A DNA stretch of 64,000 nt from Armatimonadota bacterium (GTDB taxonomy: Bacteria > Armatimonadota > UBA5829 > DTJY01), in the NCBI GenBank assembly GCA_023511795.1, contig JAIMAU010000003.1, forward strand, positions 124,001 to 188,000, given 5' to 3'. The notes under the pieces are model-generated. The model worked only from the letters and a program-made list of their open reading frames with translations, had not been told where the DNA came from and made no database searches. Within the stretch, counting starts at the first letter, position 1; each line of letters opens with the position of its first letter. Of the stretch, positions 34,715 to 45,324 are shown one piece after another. The position numbers and the translations under genes are program-made.

Positions 34715-34740
34715 GCCTGTAAACCTGCAGGTTTACAGGC
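34715..34740. repeat. 26-bp perfect palindrome between divergent genes
   Basis: The first 13 bases are GCCTGTAAACCTG and the second 13 are their exact reverse complement, CAGGTTTACAGGC, meeting at a CTGCAG centre. It lies in the 234-bp gap between the DUF1848 gene and the MFS gene. No T-run follows on either strand, so a dimeric regulator site is more likely than a terminator. Confidence 0.7.
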
Positions 34741-34831
34741 AGTGGAGGAGAGACAATTCCATTGAACTAAAGGAAACAATGGAGGTGCCGGCCGCCGACG
34801 AGACAACTACAACAGCTGGCAGAAAACAAAA

Positions 34832-36049
34832 GTGTTCTTCGAAAAAGCCGTACCAAAAGAGGTAAGGAATGCATATCGCCGCGACGCATTGTCCGGATTG
34901 CTAGTTGGCGTATACAACGGTGCAATTTTTCCATTTATTGGGTTCATTGCAAGAGACGAGCTTCACTCCAGTACTTCGCTAATTGCTTTGATAACATCAG
35001 CTCCCTATGTGGGAAGCATGTTTGCATTGTTTTACGCAAACGCAATGGAAGGCAAGGCTAAAATGCCTTATGTAGTTTGGTCAGGTGTAATCGCGCGAGC
35101 ACTATTTCTACTTACTCTTTTCACGATGACCCCTCTTCGTTTCGCGCTAATTGCATCAGCCGCACAGCTCGTAGCCACAGTTTCCGGACCAGCCTATGCC
35201 GCAGTACTCAAAGAGATTTACCCTGATGAACATCGAGGCCGAATAATGGGCTATATCAGGGTTGGACTTGCGGCAACAAGCTTCTTTTCCACCTTAGCGG
35301 TTGGCCAACTGCTTAAAAGGCATATTCTCGATTTTAACTACATATTCCCAATTGGTGCTCTTTTCGGCATCACATCGTCCTTGGTTTTCGGAACCATAAG
35401 AACAGCTCCCATTGACCCAAAATCAAACAATTACAAACCATCAACAGTTCAGTTTTTGCAGAGCACGCTTGCCATCTTCAAAGAAGACCGCAACTATGCT
35501 TGGTTTGCGCTCTCGGTATTCACGTTCGGATTTGGAAATTTGATTGTGGCGCCACTCTATCCTGTATTTCAGGTAGACCAACTGCACATTACAGCAGCAC
35601 AAGTCGCCATGTTATCAAACATTACAACAGTTATTTGGATGTTCTCTTATCTATATTGGGGAAAATATGTGGATATGCAGAGCCCATTAAAAGCAGTGAT
35701 GGTAAATGTCTTGATGGTAAGCCTAGTGCCCTTTGCTTACTTCTTGGCAAACAATGTTTGGATGTTGATTCCAGCTGCGATAATCAATGGAATCACCATG
35801 GCTGGAATAGAGCTCAGCTACTTTAATAGTATTCTCTACTTTGCAAAAGAAGGCAGAGAATCACACTACCAGGCATTGCACTCATTCTTATTAGGCATCA
35901 GAGGAACGATAGCACCATTTATAGGAGCAGCGCTAGTTGCATTCTTTAGAACAAGCCATATCGATATCAGGTTTGTTTTCCTAATATCAATGCTACTTAT
36001 GCTGCTCGGCGCAGTACTTCAGCTGGTAGGAGTCAAATCAAGATATTAA
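34832..36049 (+). CDS. MFS-family transporter
   Basis: The 405-residue protein has about 12 hydrophobic segments in two halves and the loop between helices 4 and 5 with EHRGRIMGYIRVG, similar to the MFS signature. The nearest family is probably the broad sugar/drug permease group; the substrate is unknown. The start is GTG at 34832, but no SD is visible near it and the frame stays open upstream to about 34780 without a better start, so the N-terminus is uncertain. A terminator follows. Confidence 0.85.
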   Translation: MFFEKAVPKEVRNAYRRDALSGLLVGVYNGAIFPFIGFIARDELHSSTSLIALITSAPYVGSMFALFYANAMEGKAKMPYVVWSGVIARALFLLTLFTMTPLRFALIASAAQLVATVSGPAYAAVLKEIYPDEHRGRIMGYIRVGLAATSFFSTLAVGQLLKRHILDFNYIFPIGALFGITSSLVFGTIRTAPIDPKSNNYKPSTVQFLQSTLAIFKEDRNYAWFALSVFTFGFGNLIVAPLYPVFQVDQLHITAAQVAMLSNITTVIWMFSYLYWGKYVDMQSPLKAVMVNVLMVSLVPFAYFLANNVWMLIPAAIINGITMAGIELSYFNSILYFAKEGRESHYQALHSFLLGIRGTIAPFIGAALVAFFRTSHIDIRFVFLISMLLMLLGAVLQLVGVKSRY

Positions 36050-36061
36050 CAAGAAAAAAGC

Positions 36062-36142
36062 AAGAACAGGGGAAATGCAACCGTGATAAATGAGCCATTC
36101 CAGCCAATTTAGCAGTTTTTTGTATTTATTTCCCCTGTTCTT
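36062..36142. terminator. bidirectional terminator with 15-bp stem
   Basis: AAGAACAGGGGAAAT (36062-36076) and its exact reverse complement ATTTCCCCTGTTCTT (36128-36142) enclose a 51-nt loop. It lies between the MFS gene and the convergent YtxH gene. The loop is longer than usual, so it may be a stabilising stem rather than a strict Rho-independent terminator. Confidence 0.7.
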
Positions 36143-36176
36143 TCGTTTTACGGGTATTTCCAAATTATTACTATTC

Positions 36177-36539
36177 TTACTCACAAGGGGACTCGCGTTC
36201 TTTCTCCTCCATTTGAGCTTCGAGCTCTTTCCGCTTTTCTTCAGCGGCTTGACGTCCAGCCTCCACGGCTTCCTTGACTTTTGATTTAGTTGCTGCAACC
36301 ATTTCACGGCTCTTAACTGCCGCTTGGGAAATTTGTCCCTTTGCAGTTGATGCAAAGGTGGAAGCCTTCGCTTTCATCTCACCCCATGCTTCACCCGCTT
36401 TTCTTCCAGCCTCACGGGCTTTCTCGCCAATATCGCTTCGAAGCTCTTCACCCTTCTTGGGAGCGTAAAGCAAAGCGGTCATAGCTCCTGCGGCTGCACC
36501 AATAAGGATGCCGAGCCAAAAATTTCCCTTGCGTGCCAT
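36177..36539 (-). CDS. YtxH domain-containing protein
   Basis: The 120 residues begin with a short membrane anchor (WLGILIGAAAGAMTALLYAP, then KKGEELR), the standard YtxH N-terminus, and continue as an Ala/Lys/Glu-rich amphipathic helix. YtxH proteins are general-stress-associated membrane-anchored proteins of unknown mechanism. The gene follows a DUF948-like gene by 15 bp, a combination often seen in gram-positives and related lineages, so the two may act together at the membrane. Confidence 0.88.
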   Translation of the reverse strand: MARKGNFWLGILIGAAAGAMTALLYAPKKGEELRSDIGEKAREAGRKAGEAWGEMKAKASTFASTAKGQISQAAVKSREMVAATKSKVKEAVEAGRQAAEEKRKELEAQMEEKERESPCE

Positions 36540-36554
36540 TGCATACCCCTCCTT

Positions 36555-36914
36555 CTATTTTTGCACTGATGTCCGCTTATACTCGCTAATCGCACGCGAG
36601 ACACCCGCTATTATGCTTAGAATGCCAATAAGCGGTGACGAAACCGCGTGTTTGATAATATCAGTCGTCGCTACAATTTTGCTCGATACTTTCTTAGCAG
36701 TCTCCTCGCTAATTTCCATTACATGTTCTGCTCTGTTTTCTACTTTCTCAACAAAGCCATTGACCGACTTTATTGTCGACGTTACTTCAGCCATTGCTGG
36801 TTGAACTGACTTATTAATAAGTCCTCTAACCATTAATGCAAGATAAGCAACTGTGCCTAGCAGCAAAAGATTACATAAGGCAATGACGCCTACGAAAACA
36901 ATCAGCCATATCAT
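36555..36914 (-). CDS. DUF948/YoxC-like membrane-anchored protein
   Basis: The 119 residues comprise an N-terminal membrane helix (LIVFVGVIALCNLLLLGTV) and an amphipathic segment (TIKSVNGFVEKVENRAEHV) like that of DUF948 proteins, which resemble chemoreceptor signalling helices. It is the first gene of a pair with the YtxH protein. Function is unknown. Confidence 0.8.
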   Translation of the reverse strand: MIWLIVFVGVIALCNLLLLGTVAYLALMVRGLINKSVQPAMAEVTSTIKSVNGFVEKVENRAEHVMEISEETAKKVSSKIVATTDIIKHAVSSPLIGILSIIAGVSRAISEYKRTSVQK

Positions 36915-37060
36915 TGAACCCCACCACCAATGATTATCTCCAAACCCGCGAAAATAATCATAATTTGCTGTACCCTCTACTCAGCAAATCGAAACGTAGA
37001 ATGCTCGGAAATGCAATTGGCAAACAACCGATAGCAAATGACTAACTTAGCGCATTTGTC

Positions 37061-37089
37061 TTGCGGAATGGCTTTTATTGGCGTATAAT
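37061..37089 (+). promoter_or_regulatory. sigma-70 promoter of the 37134 gene
   Basis: TTGCGG (37061-37066), 17 bp, TATAAT (37084-37089). The predicted start near 37096 lies only 5 nt before the first ATG (37101), which supports using the GTG at 37134 as the start codon. Confidence 0.75.
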
Positions 37090-37133
37090 ATTTTTGAAAC
37101 ATGGTTAAAAATCACGGGCAAGGAGAAACGAGA

Positions 37134-37457
37134 GTGGCAGAAGATTACAAGCTTTCGAGAATAGTACGCACAGTATCTTCAGAAATCTATATAATTTGGC
37201 AAGGAGAACGACGAATCGGACAAGTCCATCTCCACTACGCCCACTATACCATATACCTCACACTGTTCTTTGAAGTAGATGTCTCACTACAACAAGAAGA
37301 GCAGTTGCTTGCTGAAATTGACGATCAAATAGTATCGTCCTATCTTCCCAGCTTTGAACGCGAGGAAATGCTAGTCACAATATTCCGCGGAGAAGAAATC
37401 AGCTCATTCAGCTATTGCCCCACAGAACTTGATGAGTTTGATGAGGAAGAGGAGTAA
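37134..37457 (+). CDS. small hypothetical protein with acidic C-terminus, upstream of nfo
   Basis: I do not recognise this 107-residue protein. The GTG start at 37134 has AAGGAG 8 nt upstream. It is compact and rich in aromatic and charged residues (IYIIWQGERRIGQVHLHYAH, TIYLTLFFEVDVSL), likely alpha-beta, with no signal peptide, and ends in a run of Glu/Asp. It lies 15 nt before the endonuclease IV gene and probably shares its transcript, so a link to DNA repair is possible but unproven. Confidence 0.7.
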   Translation: MAEDYKLSRIVRTVSSEIYIIWQGERRIGQVHLHYAHYTIYLTLFFEVDVSLQQEEQLLAEIDDQIVSSYLPSFEREEMLVTIFRGEEISSFSYCPTELDEFDEEEE

Positions 37458-37472
37458 CGCTGCGCACGCCCA

Positions 37473-38318
37473 ATGCGACTTGGCGTACACATGCGAATAA
37501 GCGAGGGTTTGGAAGCAGCGGCAAGGACAGCTGCGGAGATCGGATGTGAGACAATCCAGGTTTTCGCCGCCAATCCAAACGCTTGGAATTCGCCACCAAT
37601 CGAACCTGCCAACGGTGCACTCTTTAGAAAGCTCACAACCGATTTCGGCCTCCACCCGGTAGCTGTCCACACACCATACTTGCTTAATCTCGCATCGCCT
37701 GATTGGCGTATTTATTTGGCATCAGCTCACGTACTAGCAGACCATGTGCGCCGTGCTGAAGCAATTGGTGCCAATTTCGTCGTAACTCATATAGGGAGTC
37801 ACAAGGGCTCAGGAATTGAGCAGGGAATCAAACGCGTGGCCAGTGCCATTTCAAAAGCACTGAATCAATCAACTGGAAAGACGGCGCTCCTTCTTGAAAA
37901 TTCCGCCGGCTCTGGCGATTCAATCGGTTCGAAATTCGAGAACCTGCGGGCAATTCTTGACCAACTAAGCGATTGCGCAGTCAAGCTGGGGATATGCCTC
38001 GACACCGCTCATCTTTGGGGAGCGGGATACGATGTGTCAAATAAAGATGAGATTGAACGAACATTCGAGGCATTTGACTCGATTGTCGGAATGAAACATC
38101 TCAAGCTCTTACACCTAAACGACACCAAAGTTGAGCTTGGCTCGCGTGTTGACCGGCACGCAAATATAGGAGTGGGGAAAATTGGCGAGCAGGGCTTCCA
38201 TGCTTTACTGCATTACCAGCCACTTGCAAACCTTGCCGGCGTAATTGAAGTTCCCGCGAAGTCTATCGAGACAGATATCCATGATCTCGGGGTGTTAAAG
38301 AGGCTGCGCGAAAAGTAA
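37473..38318 (+). CDS. nfo: deoxyribonuclease IV (endonuclease IV), Nfo
   Basis: Nfo is a TIM-barrel AP endonuclease with three zinc ions that incises 5' to abasic sites. The 281 residues keep the metal-ligand segments AVHTPYLLNLAS, VVTHIGSHKG, LLENSAG, CLDTAHLWGAGYD, LHLNDTKVELGSRVDRHANIG and VIEVPAK, matching the expected His, Glu and Asp ligands. Length matches the E. coli enzyme. It is probably co-transcribed with the small protein before it. Confidence 0.94.
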   Translation: MRLGVHMRISEGLEAAARTAAEIGCETIQVFAANPNAWNSPPIEPANGALFRKLTTDFGLHPVAVHTPYLLNLASPDWRIYLASAHVLADHVRRAEAIGANFVVTHIGSHKGSGIEQGIKRVASAISKALNQSTGKTALLLENSAGSGDSIGSKFENLRAILDQLSDCAVKLGICLDTAHLWGAGYDVSNKDEIERTFEAFDSIVGMKHLKLLHLNDTKVELGSRVDRHANIGVGKIGEQGFHALLHYQPLANLAGVIEVPAKSIETDIHDLGVLKRLREK

Positions 38319-38385
38319 ACTCCTGCTGGACAAGCGATGTTGGTTTACAATTAGGAGCAATTTCATCTATCTATAAAAGCAAAAC

Positions 38386-38601
38386 CTAACTTGGCAGTCG
38401 AGATTTTGCCTGCTTAGCCAAGGCTTTCTCTAGCTGTTCCATTGTAATGTGGCCAGTTTTTATGAGCAGCCGCCCGATGGGAACAGGGTCAAGCCCTTTT
38501 TGATGAATCTCTGTTTGCATTTTAAGACATTCCATGATTACTTCCCGCGATGCAAAACCCATATCTATCATTATCTCACCAAGGAGTTTGTTTTCCGCCA
38601 T
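38386..38601 (-). CDS. stand-alone MshEN-like (GspE N-terminal-type) domain protein
   Basis: The start at 38601 (MAENKLLGEIMIDMG) has GGGAGGT 7 nt upstream; the 70 residues repeat a helix pattern LGE-x-x-(I/L)-x-x-x-G twice (LLGEIMIDMGFASREVIMEC and IGRLLIKTGHITMEQLEKAL). This is the pattern of the N-terminal domain of type II/IV secretion ATPases, which in MshE binds c-di-GMP. Here there is no ATPase domain, so the protein could be a c-di-GMP-binding or adaptor module. Ligand binding is inferred only from family knowledge. Confidence 0.78.
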   Translation of the reverse strand: MAENKLLGEIMIDMGFASREVIMECLKMQTEIHQKGLDPVPIGRLLIKTGHITMEQLEKALAKQAKSRLPS

Positions 38602-38730
38602 GCTTCTTACCTCCCAATACATTTTGCACCGAGCGCTATGTTGTGTCAATATTCGAAGGCAACATTATTATTAAAAAGGTACTAACTTTTTAATAGCAAA
38701 CAAAATCATTTCTTGCTAAAAAGAAAAAGT

Positions 38731-39594
38731 TCATGAAGGAAGACGTTCTTGGTACAGGCTCAACAACAGCTTGGTCATCCGGCCATAACCCATGTCTCCA
38801 AACTGTTTATTGCCAAGCGAGCGTACCGGCACAAGCTCTCTGGTCGAGCTGGTTAGAAAGACCTCCTCAGCTTTGAAAATGTCGTCTAGTGTGAAATAAC
38901 CTTCCTGCGTCTCAATTCCGACGGCATTTGCTATCTCAATAACAATTGCACGGGTAATTCCTGCAAGTATTCCGCAATCCAGCGCTGGCGTAAAGAGCTT
39001 TCCATCGCATACCCAAAATATGTTTGCGGCAGTGGCTTCAGAGACATGCCCTTTGGTGTTGAGCAAGAGAGCGTCATCCACTCCAGCACGCCTAGCCTCC
39101 GCCCGAGCCATAATCTTCCAGAGGATTCCAGTATGCTTTATACGACTAAGAGGGCTAAGCTCATCACTTCGGAAGCTTGACACCATCAAGCGTAACCCCT
39201 CACTGAATCTTTCTTGCACCATTGGCTTAGCCATAATCACCACAGTCAGACTGGAAGTATCAAGGTCATACCAAAGCAAACCGGTTGCTCCTCTAGTTGC
39301 CGTAATTCTCAAATAAGCATCGCTTAGACAATTTGCTGAGAGGGTCTCCTCAACCCAAAGCTTGACTTGTTCCATATTTGGAGTGGGCATCGAAATCACT
39401 GAGCAACCTTCCGCCATGCGTGCAAGGTGCGCATTGAGCATAAATGGTACTCCCTTATAGACTCGCATCGTTTCAAATATTCCATCTCCATACAAAAAGC
39501 CCCTATCAATAGCCGAAACTGTCGCTTCTTCTGCCGCGACAAGCTTTCCATTTATGCAAACTTTGCCCCATTCTTTGATGAGCTTTTCAGACAT
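38731..39594 (-). CDS. pabC: class IV aminotransferase, probably 4-amino-4-deoxychorismate lyase PabC
   Basis: The 287-residue PLP enzyme of fold type IV has the N-terminal CINGKLVAAEE motif, DRGFLYGDGIFETMRV (about residue 31-46), the likely PLP lysine in SRIKHTG (near residue 152) and GHVSEATAANIFWV. Since it follows pabB, PabC (making p-aminobenzoate for folate) is the best call; branched-chain or D-amino-acid aminotransferase is the alternative. GGAGG precedes the ATG and the frame overlaps pabB by 43 nt. Confidence 0.85.
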   Translation of the reverse strand: MSEKLIKEWGKVCINGKLVAAEEATVSAIDRGFLYGDGIFETMRVYKGVPFMLNAHLARMAEGCSVISMPTPNMEQVKLWVEETLSANCLSDAYLRITATRGATGLLWYDLDTSSLTVVIMAKPMVQERFSEGLRLMVSSFRSDELSPLSRIKHTGILWKIMARAEARRAGVDDALLLNTKGHVSEATAANIFWVCDGKLFTPALDCGILAGITRAIVIEIANAVGIETQEGYFTLDDIFKAEEVFLTSSTRELVPVRSLGNKQFGDMGYGRMTKLLLSLYQERLPS

Positions 39595-41003
39595 CCTAGA
39601 ACCTCCATGAATGCTCGACCCTTGTCAAGGGTCTCTTGGTACTCGGCATCTGGCTCGGAATCAGCAACAATGCCCCCACCAACATGGAAATAACACAAAT
39701 CACCCTTTGTTATTGCTGTCCTAATTACTACGTTCAAGTTAACCGAGCCGTCAAACCCAAGATAACCTATCGAGCCAGTATATACTCCGCGGCGAACCGG
39801 CTCGAGTTCGTTGATAATCTCCATCGAGCGTATTTTTGGTGCACCGGTAATAGAACCGCTAGGGAAACAAGCCGTCAGCAAATCCACTGCTCCTAGCCCT
39901 TGCCGCAAGCGACCCCTAACAGTCGTTACAAGGTGATGCACTGTCGAATGGCTTTCCACCTGCGCGAGAAGCGGCACATCTACCGAACCAAACTCACATA
40001 CCCTCCCAAGGTCGTTCCTTTCAAGGTCCACAATCATGATATTCTCTGCCATGTCTTTCTCACTTGCGGCAAGCTCTCTCGCAAACCTCTCATCCTCGCT
40101 TGGGGTTCTTCCACGTGGCCGAGTGCCTTTAATTGGTTTTGTAATCACAATTCGCGTGCCGGGGCAGTAGTTAAGGAAACATTCGGGTGAGGAACATACA
40201 ACTTGGAAACCGCCGCAGTTCAAATAGGCAGCATAGGGCGACGGGTTGACATCTCTCAATTTAAGATACATACTCCAGGGTGACATTGTAAGCGGCACTT
40301 TAAACCTTTGAGAAATGTTTACCTGGTAGATATCGCCAGCCGCAATGTACTCTTTGCACTTATTAACAACCGCGCAGTATTCATCCATTGTAAAGCTTGA
40401 GCAAGGCGCAATTATACGCCCGTCTGCTCTAGGCAAATGATGTTGATTGGCTTTGCCTTGCGCGTCAATAATCAATTTTTCTAGTGCCATGATTCCAGGC
40501 AATGGATCTGGTGCCCCATCTAGGGAGCATCCATTCAGAAATATTGCCTTCTCTGTATGGTCAAAGATTGCCAAGTGATTATAGAAGCCCAGAAAGCAGT
40601 CTGGCATGCCAATATCATCAGGTTGAGGCTCCGGTAGATTCTCAATTAAACCGCCCATTTCATATCCAAAGTATCCAACAATGGCACCCGCAAGTAGATT
40701 GGGCTCGGTTTGAAAACGAAAAAGCAAATCCCGAAGTATTTCAAATGGAGATAAATTTGTTTCCAATCTTTCACCGGGCATATTTAGAAAACTGCTGCGG
40801 CCAATTGTGCGGAGGGTCCCAAAGGGATTGGTGCAAATAATCGATAATCTTCCATAAAGTGCGCCTGGCTGGCTTTCAAGAAGCATCGAGCCAGACAGGC
40901 AGGCAATATGCTCGAAAACCTGCGCCGGCTCAACCCAGAACGGTAATTTCTGGGTCAACATAGAAGGGCTCTTGATTGCTAGATACGAAGCACGGCTACT
41001 CAA
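39552..41003 (-). CDS. pabB: aminodeoxychorismate synthase component I PabB
   Basis: PabB aminates chorismate to aminodeoxychorismate. The 483-residue protein has the chorismate-binding domain: KPIKGTRPRGRTPSEDERFA, where the Lys replaces the Ala of anthranilate synthase and marks PabB, MIVDLERNDLGRVCEFGSV, and GAPKIRSMEIINELEP. The start is TTG at 41003 with AAAGGA 8 nt upstream. No glutaminase subunit (PabA) is in the window. It lies 14 nt after the UDG gene. Confidence 0.93.
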   Translation of the reverse strand: MSSRASYLAIKSPSMLTQKLPFWVEPAQVFEHIACLSGSMLLESQPGALYGRLSIICTNPFGTLRTIGRSSFLNMPGERLETNLSPFEILRDLLFRFQTEPNLLAGAIVGYFGYEMGGLIENLPEPQPDDIGMPDCFLGFYNHLAIFDHTEKAIFLNGCSLDGAPDPLPGIMALEKLIIDAQGKANQHHLPRADGRIIAPCSSFTMDEYCAVVNKCKEYIAAGDIYQVNISQRFKVPLTMSPWSMYLKLRDVNPSPYAAYLNCGGFQVVCSSPECFLNYCPGTRIVITKPIKGTRPRGRTPSEDERFARELAASEKDMAENIMIVDLERNDLGRVCEFGSVDVPLLAQVESHSTVHHLVTTVRGRLRQGLGAVDLLTACFPSGSITGAPKIRSMEIINELEPVRRGVYTGSIGYLGFDGSVNLNVVIRTAITKGDLCYFHVGGGIVADSEPDAEYQETLDKGRAFMEVLGCLKSSSKNGAKFA

Positions 41004-41017
41004 AAGAAACGGTCCTT

Positions 41018-41647
41018 TCAGAACAAGCTGAGTTTAGGCTCCTTTTTCGCCTCAATAACCTTTAGGCGAGCAGCCGCAATGTCAGCCACCAGAGAAGCGC
41101 GAGCGCTTTCGAAAGCCTCGCCATGTTGGCGCAAAATGTAAGCCGGGTGTAGCGCTGCCGTAGCATATCTTGCATATGGAGTGGGAAACCATTGGCCCCG
41201 CTCCTTTGTCATTTGAAAACCCTTGTGAATGATTGTGTTTGCTGCAGGCGCGCCCAGACATAATATAACCAGCGGCTGAATAATCTCAATTTGCTTTTGG
41301 AGCCAGGGAAGACACATTGCAATCTCATTAGCATTAGGCGGCCGATTTCGCACAGAACCGTCTTCGACTGTGATTGCCCTGCATTTGAGAACATTGCAGA
41401 TATACACATGCTTTCGGGTGATGCCATTCTCCCTAAGTGCCTGATCAAGAAGCTGACCAGCCCTGCCGACGAATGGTCGCCCTGTAGCGTCCTCTGTTGC
41501 CCCTGGACCTTCTCCAATTATTACCAACGGTGTCTCGGGATTCCCTTCGCCAAAAACAACGTTCGTCCGAGTCTCACAAAGCTCACACCGCCGACATTCA
41601 AGAGCTTCCGCCTTCAGCCTTTCCATGCGTTCGACTACTTCAGACAT
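41018..41647 (-). CDS. udg: family 4 uracil-DNA glycosylase (4Fe-4S)
   Basis: This 209-residue enzyme removes uracil from DNA. It shows C18-x-x-C21 near the N-terminus, two further cysteines in VLKC and AMCLPW for the 4Fe-4S cluster, GEGPGATEDATGRPFVGRAG for uracil recognition, and HPAYILRQ with the catalytic-site His. It ends in KLSLF, like a sliding-clamp binding motif. The ATG starts 1 nt after the HIT gene stop. Confidence 0.95.
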   Translation of the reverse strand: MSEVVERMERLKAEALECRRCELCETRTNVVFGEGNPETPLVIIGEGPGATEDATGRPFVGRAGQLLDQALRENGITRKHVYICNVLKCRAITVEDGSVRNRPPNANEIAMCLPWLQKQIEIIQPLVILCLGAPAANTIIHKGFQMTKERGQWFPTPYARYATAALHPAYILRQHGEAFESARASLVADIAAARLKVIEAKKEPKLSLF

Positions 41648-41648
41648 G

Positions 41649-42140
41649 CTATGGCGCCCCCAAGTTTTCCATCTTCTTCTTTAGCTTCTCATAGGTTGCC
41701 TCGAGACTCTCGGGTAAAACCTTCGTCTCTCCGACTACAGGCATAAAGTTTGTATCGCCATTCCAACGCGGAACAACATGCCAGTGTAAATGGTCTTCGA
41801 TTCCCGCACCAGCTGGCCGACCAAGATTAACGCCCAAGTTGAAACCGTCGGGGTTCATCTCAGCGGTCAAAAGCCGCATTGAATACCTTAAAAGTTTACT
41901 AATCTCGAGAAGCTCGTCATCGCCTAGGTCATACATATCTGCCGTATGTTTAAACGGCGCAATCATTAAATGGCCAGGGTTATAGGGAAAGCTGTTCAGC
42001 ATTATGAACGCTGTTTTTCCACGCCAGAGAATCAGGTTTTCTTTATCTCTATTCTCTTTTGGCTTATCACAAAATATACAGCCCTCCATCTCGCCCTGTT
42101 GAATATACTTCATTCTCCATGGTGCCCACAAACGCTTCAT
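41649..42140 (-). CDS. HIT-family (Ap4A hydrolase/phosphorylase-like) protein
   Basis: The 163 residues contain the histidine triad DHLHWHVVPRW and a zinc-like CIFC near residue 22, typical of bacterial HIT proteins related to Ap4A phosphorylase and FHIT. Such proteins hydrolyse or transfer nucleotides from diadenosine polyphosphates or AMP-lysine-type substrates. It sits between DUF1844 and UDG genes with gaps of 3 and 1 nt, so it is in the same operon. Exact substrate unknown. Confidence 0.92.
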   Translation of the reverse strand: MKRLWAPWRMKYIQQGEMEGCIFCDKPKENRDKENLILWRGKTAFIMLNSFPYNPGHLMIAPFKHTADMYDLGDDELLEISKLLRYSMRLLTAEMNPDGFNLGVNLGRPAGAGIEDHLHWHVVPRWNGDTNFMPVVGETKVLPESLEATYEKLKKKMENLGAP

Positions 42141-42143
42141 CGG

Positions 42144-42567
42144 TTAACCCATTCCACTCTGGCGGACAAAATTCATCCGCAAATCGCTAAGCATTCCTTT
42201 CAATTCATTTATCTCTTCCGGCTGGAGATTGCTCTCAATGTGCCCAATCAAAAGCGCAAGCGCATCAATTGCAACTTTTGCCTGGCCAAGATCTTTTTCA
42301 ATCTTTCCAGTTAAAGGATTCTTTACCAATCCAAGCCACTGCCAGGCATGTGCTCCTAGTATACCGATGAAAGACTTAAGAAGTGAGTACACATCTGCCG
42401 GCTGCATTTGGTACTCTTCTTCTCCAGCCGCTTCTTCGGTTTTTGCTGAAGTTCCTTCCTCGTTTGGTTGTGGGGACTCATTAGTTTGGCGATTTGCGCC
42501 CTCGACTACTTCCACATCCCCGTCCTCATTAATCTTAATTTTGCGCTTATCAACAACCTCATATTCC

Positions 42568-42584
<17 letters not shown>
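42144..42584 (-). CDS. DUF1844 domain-containing protein
   Basis: The C-terminal part (SLLKSFIGILGAHAWQWLGL, GQAKVAIDALALLIGHIESN) is the DUF1844 domain, function unknown. An acidic, low-complexity linker precedes it. I place the start at a TTG at 42584, where GGAGGG lies 7 nt upstream; the longer frame to 42626 would overlap VanZ by 59 nt against 17 nt here. About 146 residues. Confidence 0.8.
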
Positions 42585-45122
<2,538 letters not shown>

Positions 45123-45219
45123 CTAAGTACTTCAGGAATAGGGCGGTAAGAAGATTAAGATGCGCAATTCCAAGCATTCAGCTCTTTTTCACTTCAACTT
45201 TATTTGGGCTCAATTGTAA

Positions 45220-45248
45220 AATTTAACACTGCACTGATTCGGTGTCAA
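45220..45248 (-). promoter_or_regulatory. sigma-70 promoter for ligA operon
   Basis: On the minus strand TTGACA (45248-45243), 17 bp and TAAATT (45225-45220) predict a start near 45213 and a leader of about 110 nt. Confidence 0.75.
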
Positions 45249-45324
45249 ACGTTAGGCGTGCATAAGCAACCAAGAAAGCCACTTCTCATGCTCGATTAAT
45301 CACAGGAGTTTACAAAATTGATGC

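Noticed and set aside
38669-38695. AT-rich inverted repeat TATTAAAAAG / CTTTTTAATA between pabC and the MshEN-like gene
   Set aside because: Ten perfect pairs but almost all A-T; too weak to call a terminator or operator.
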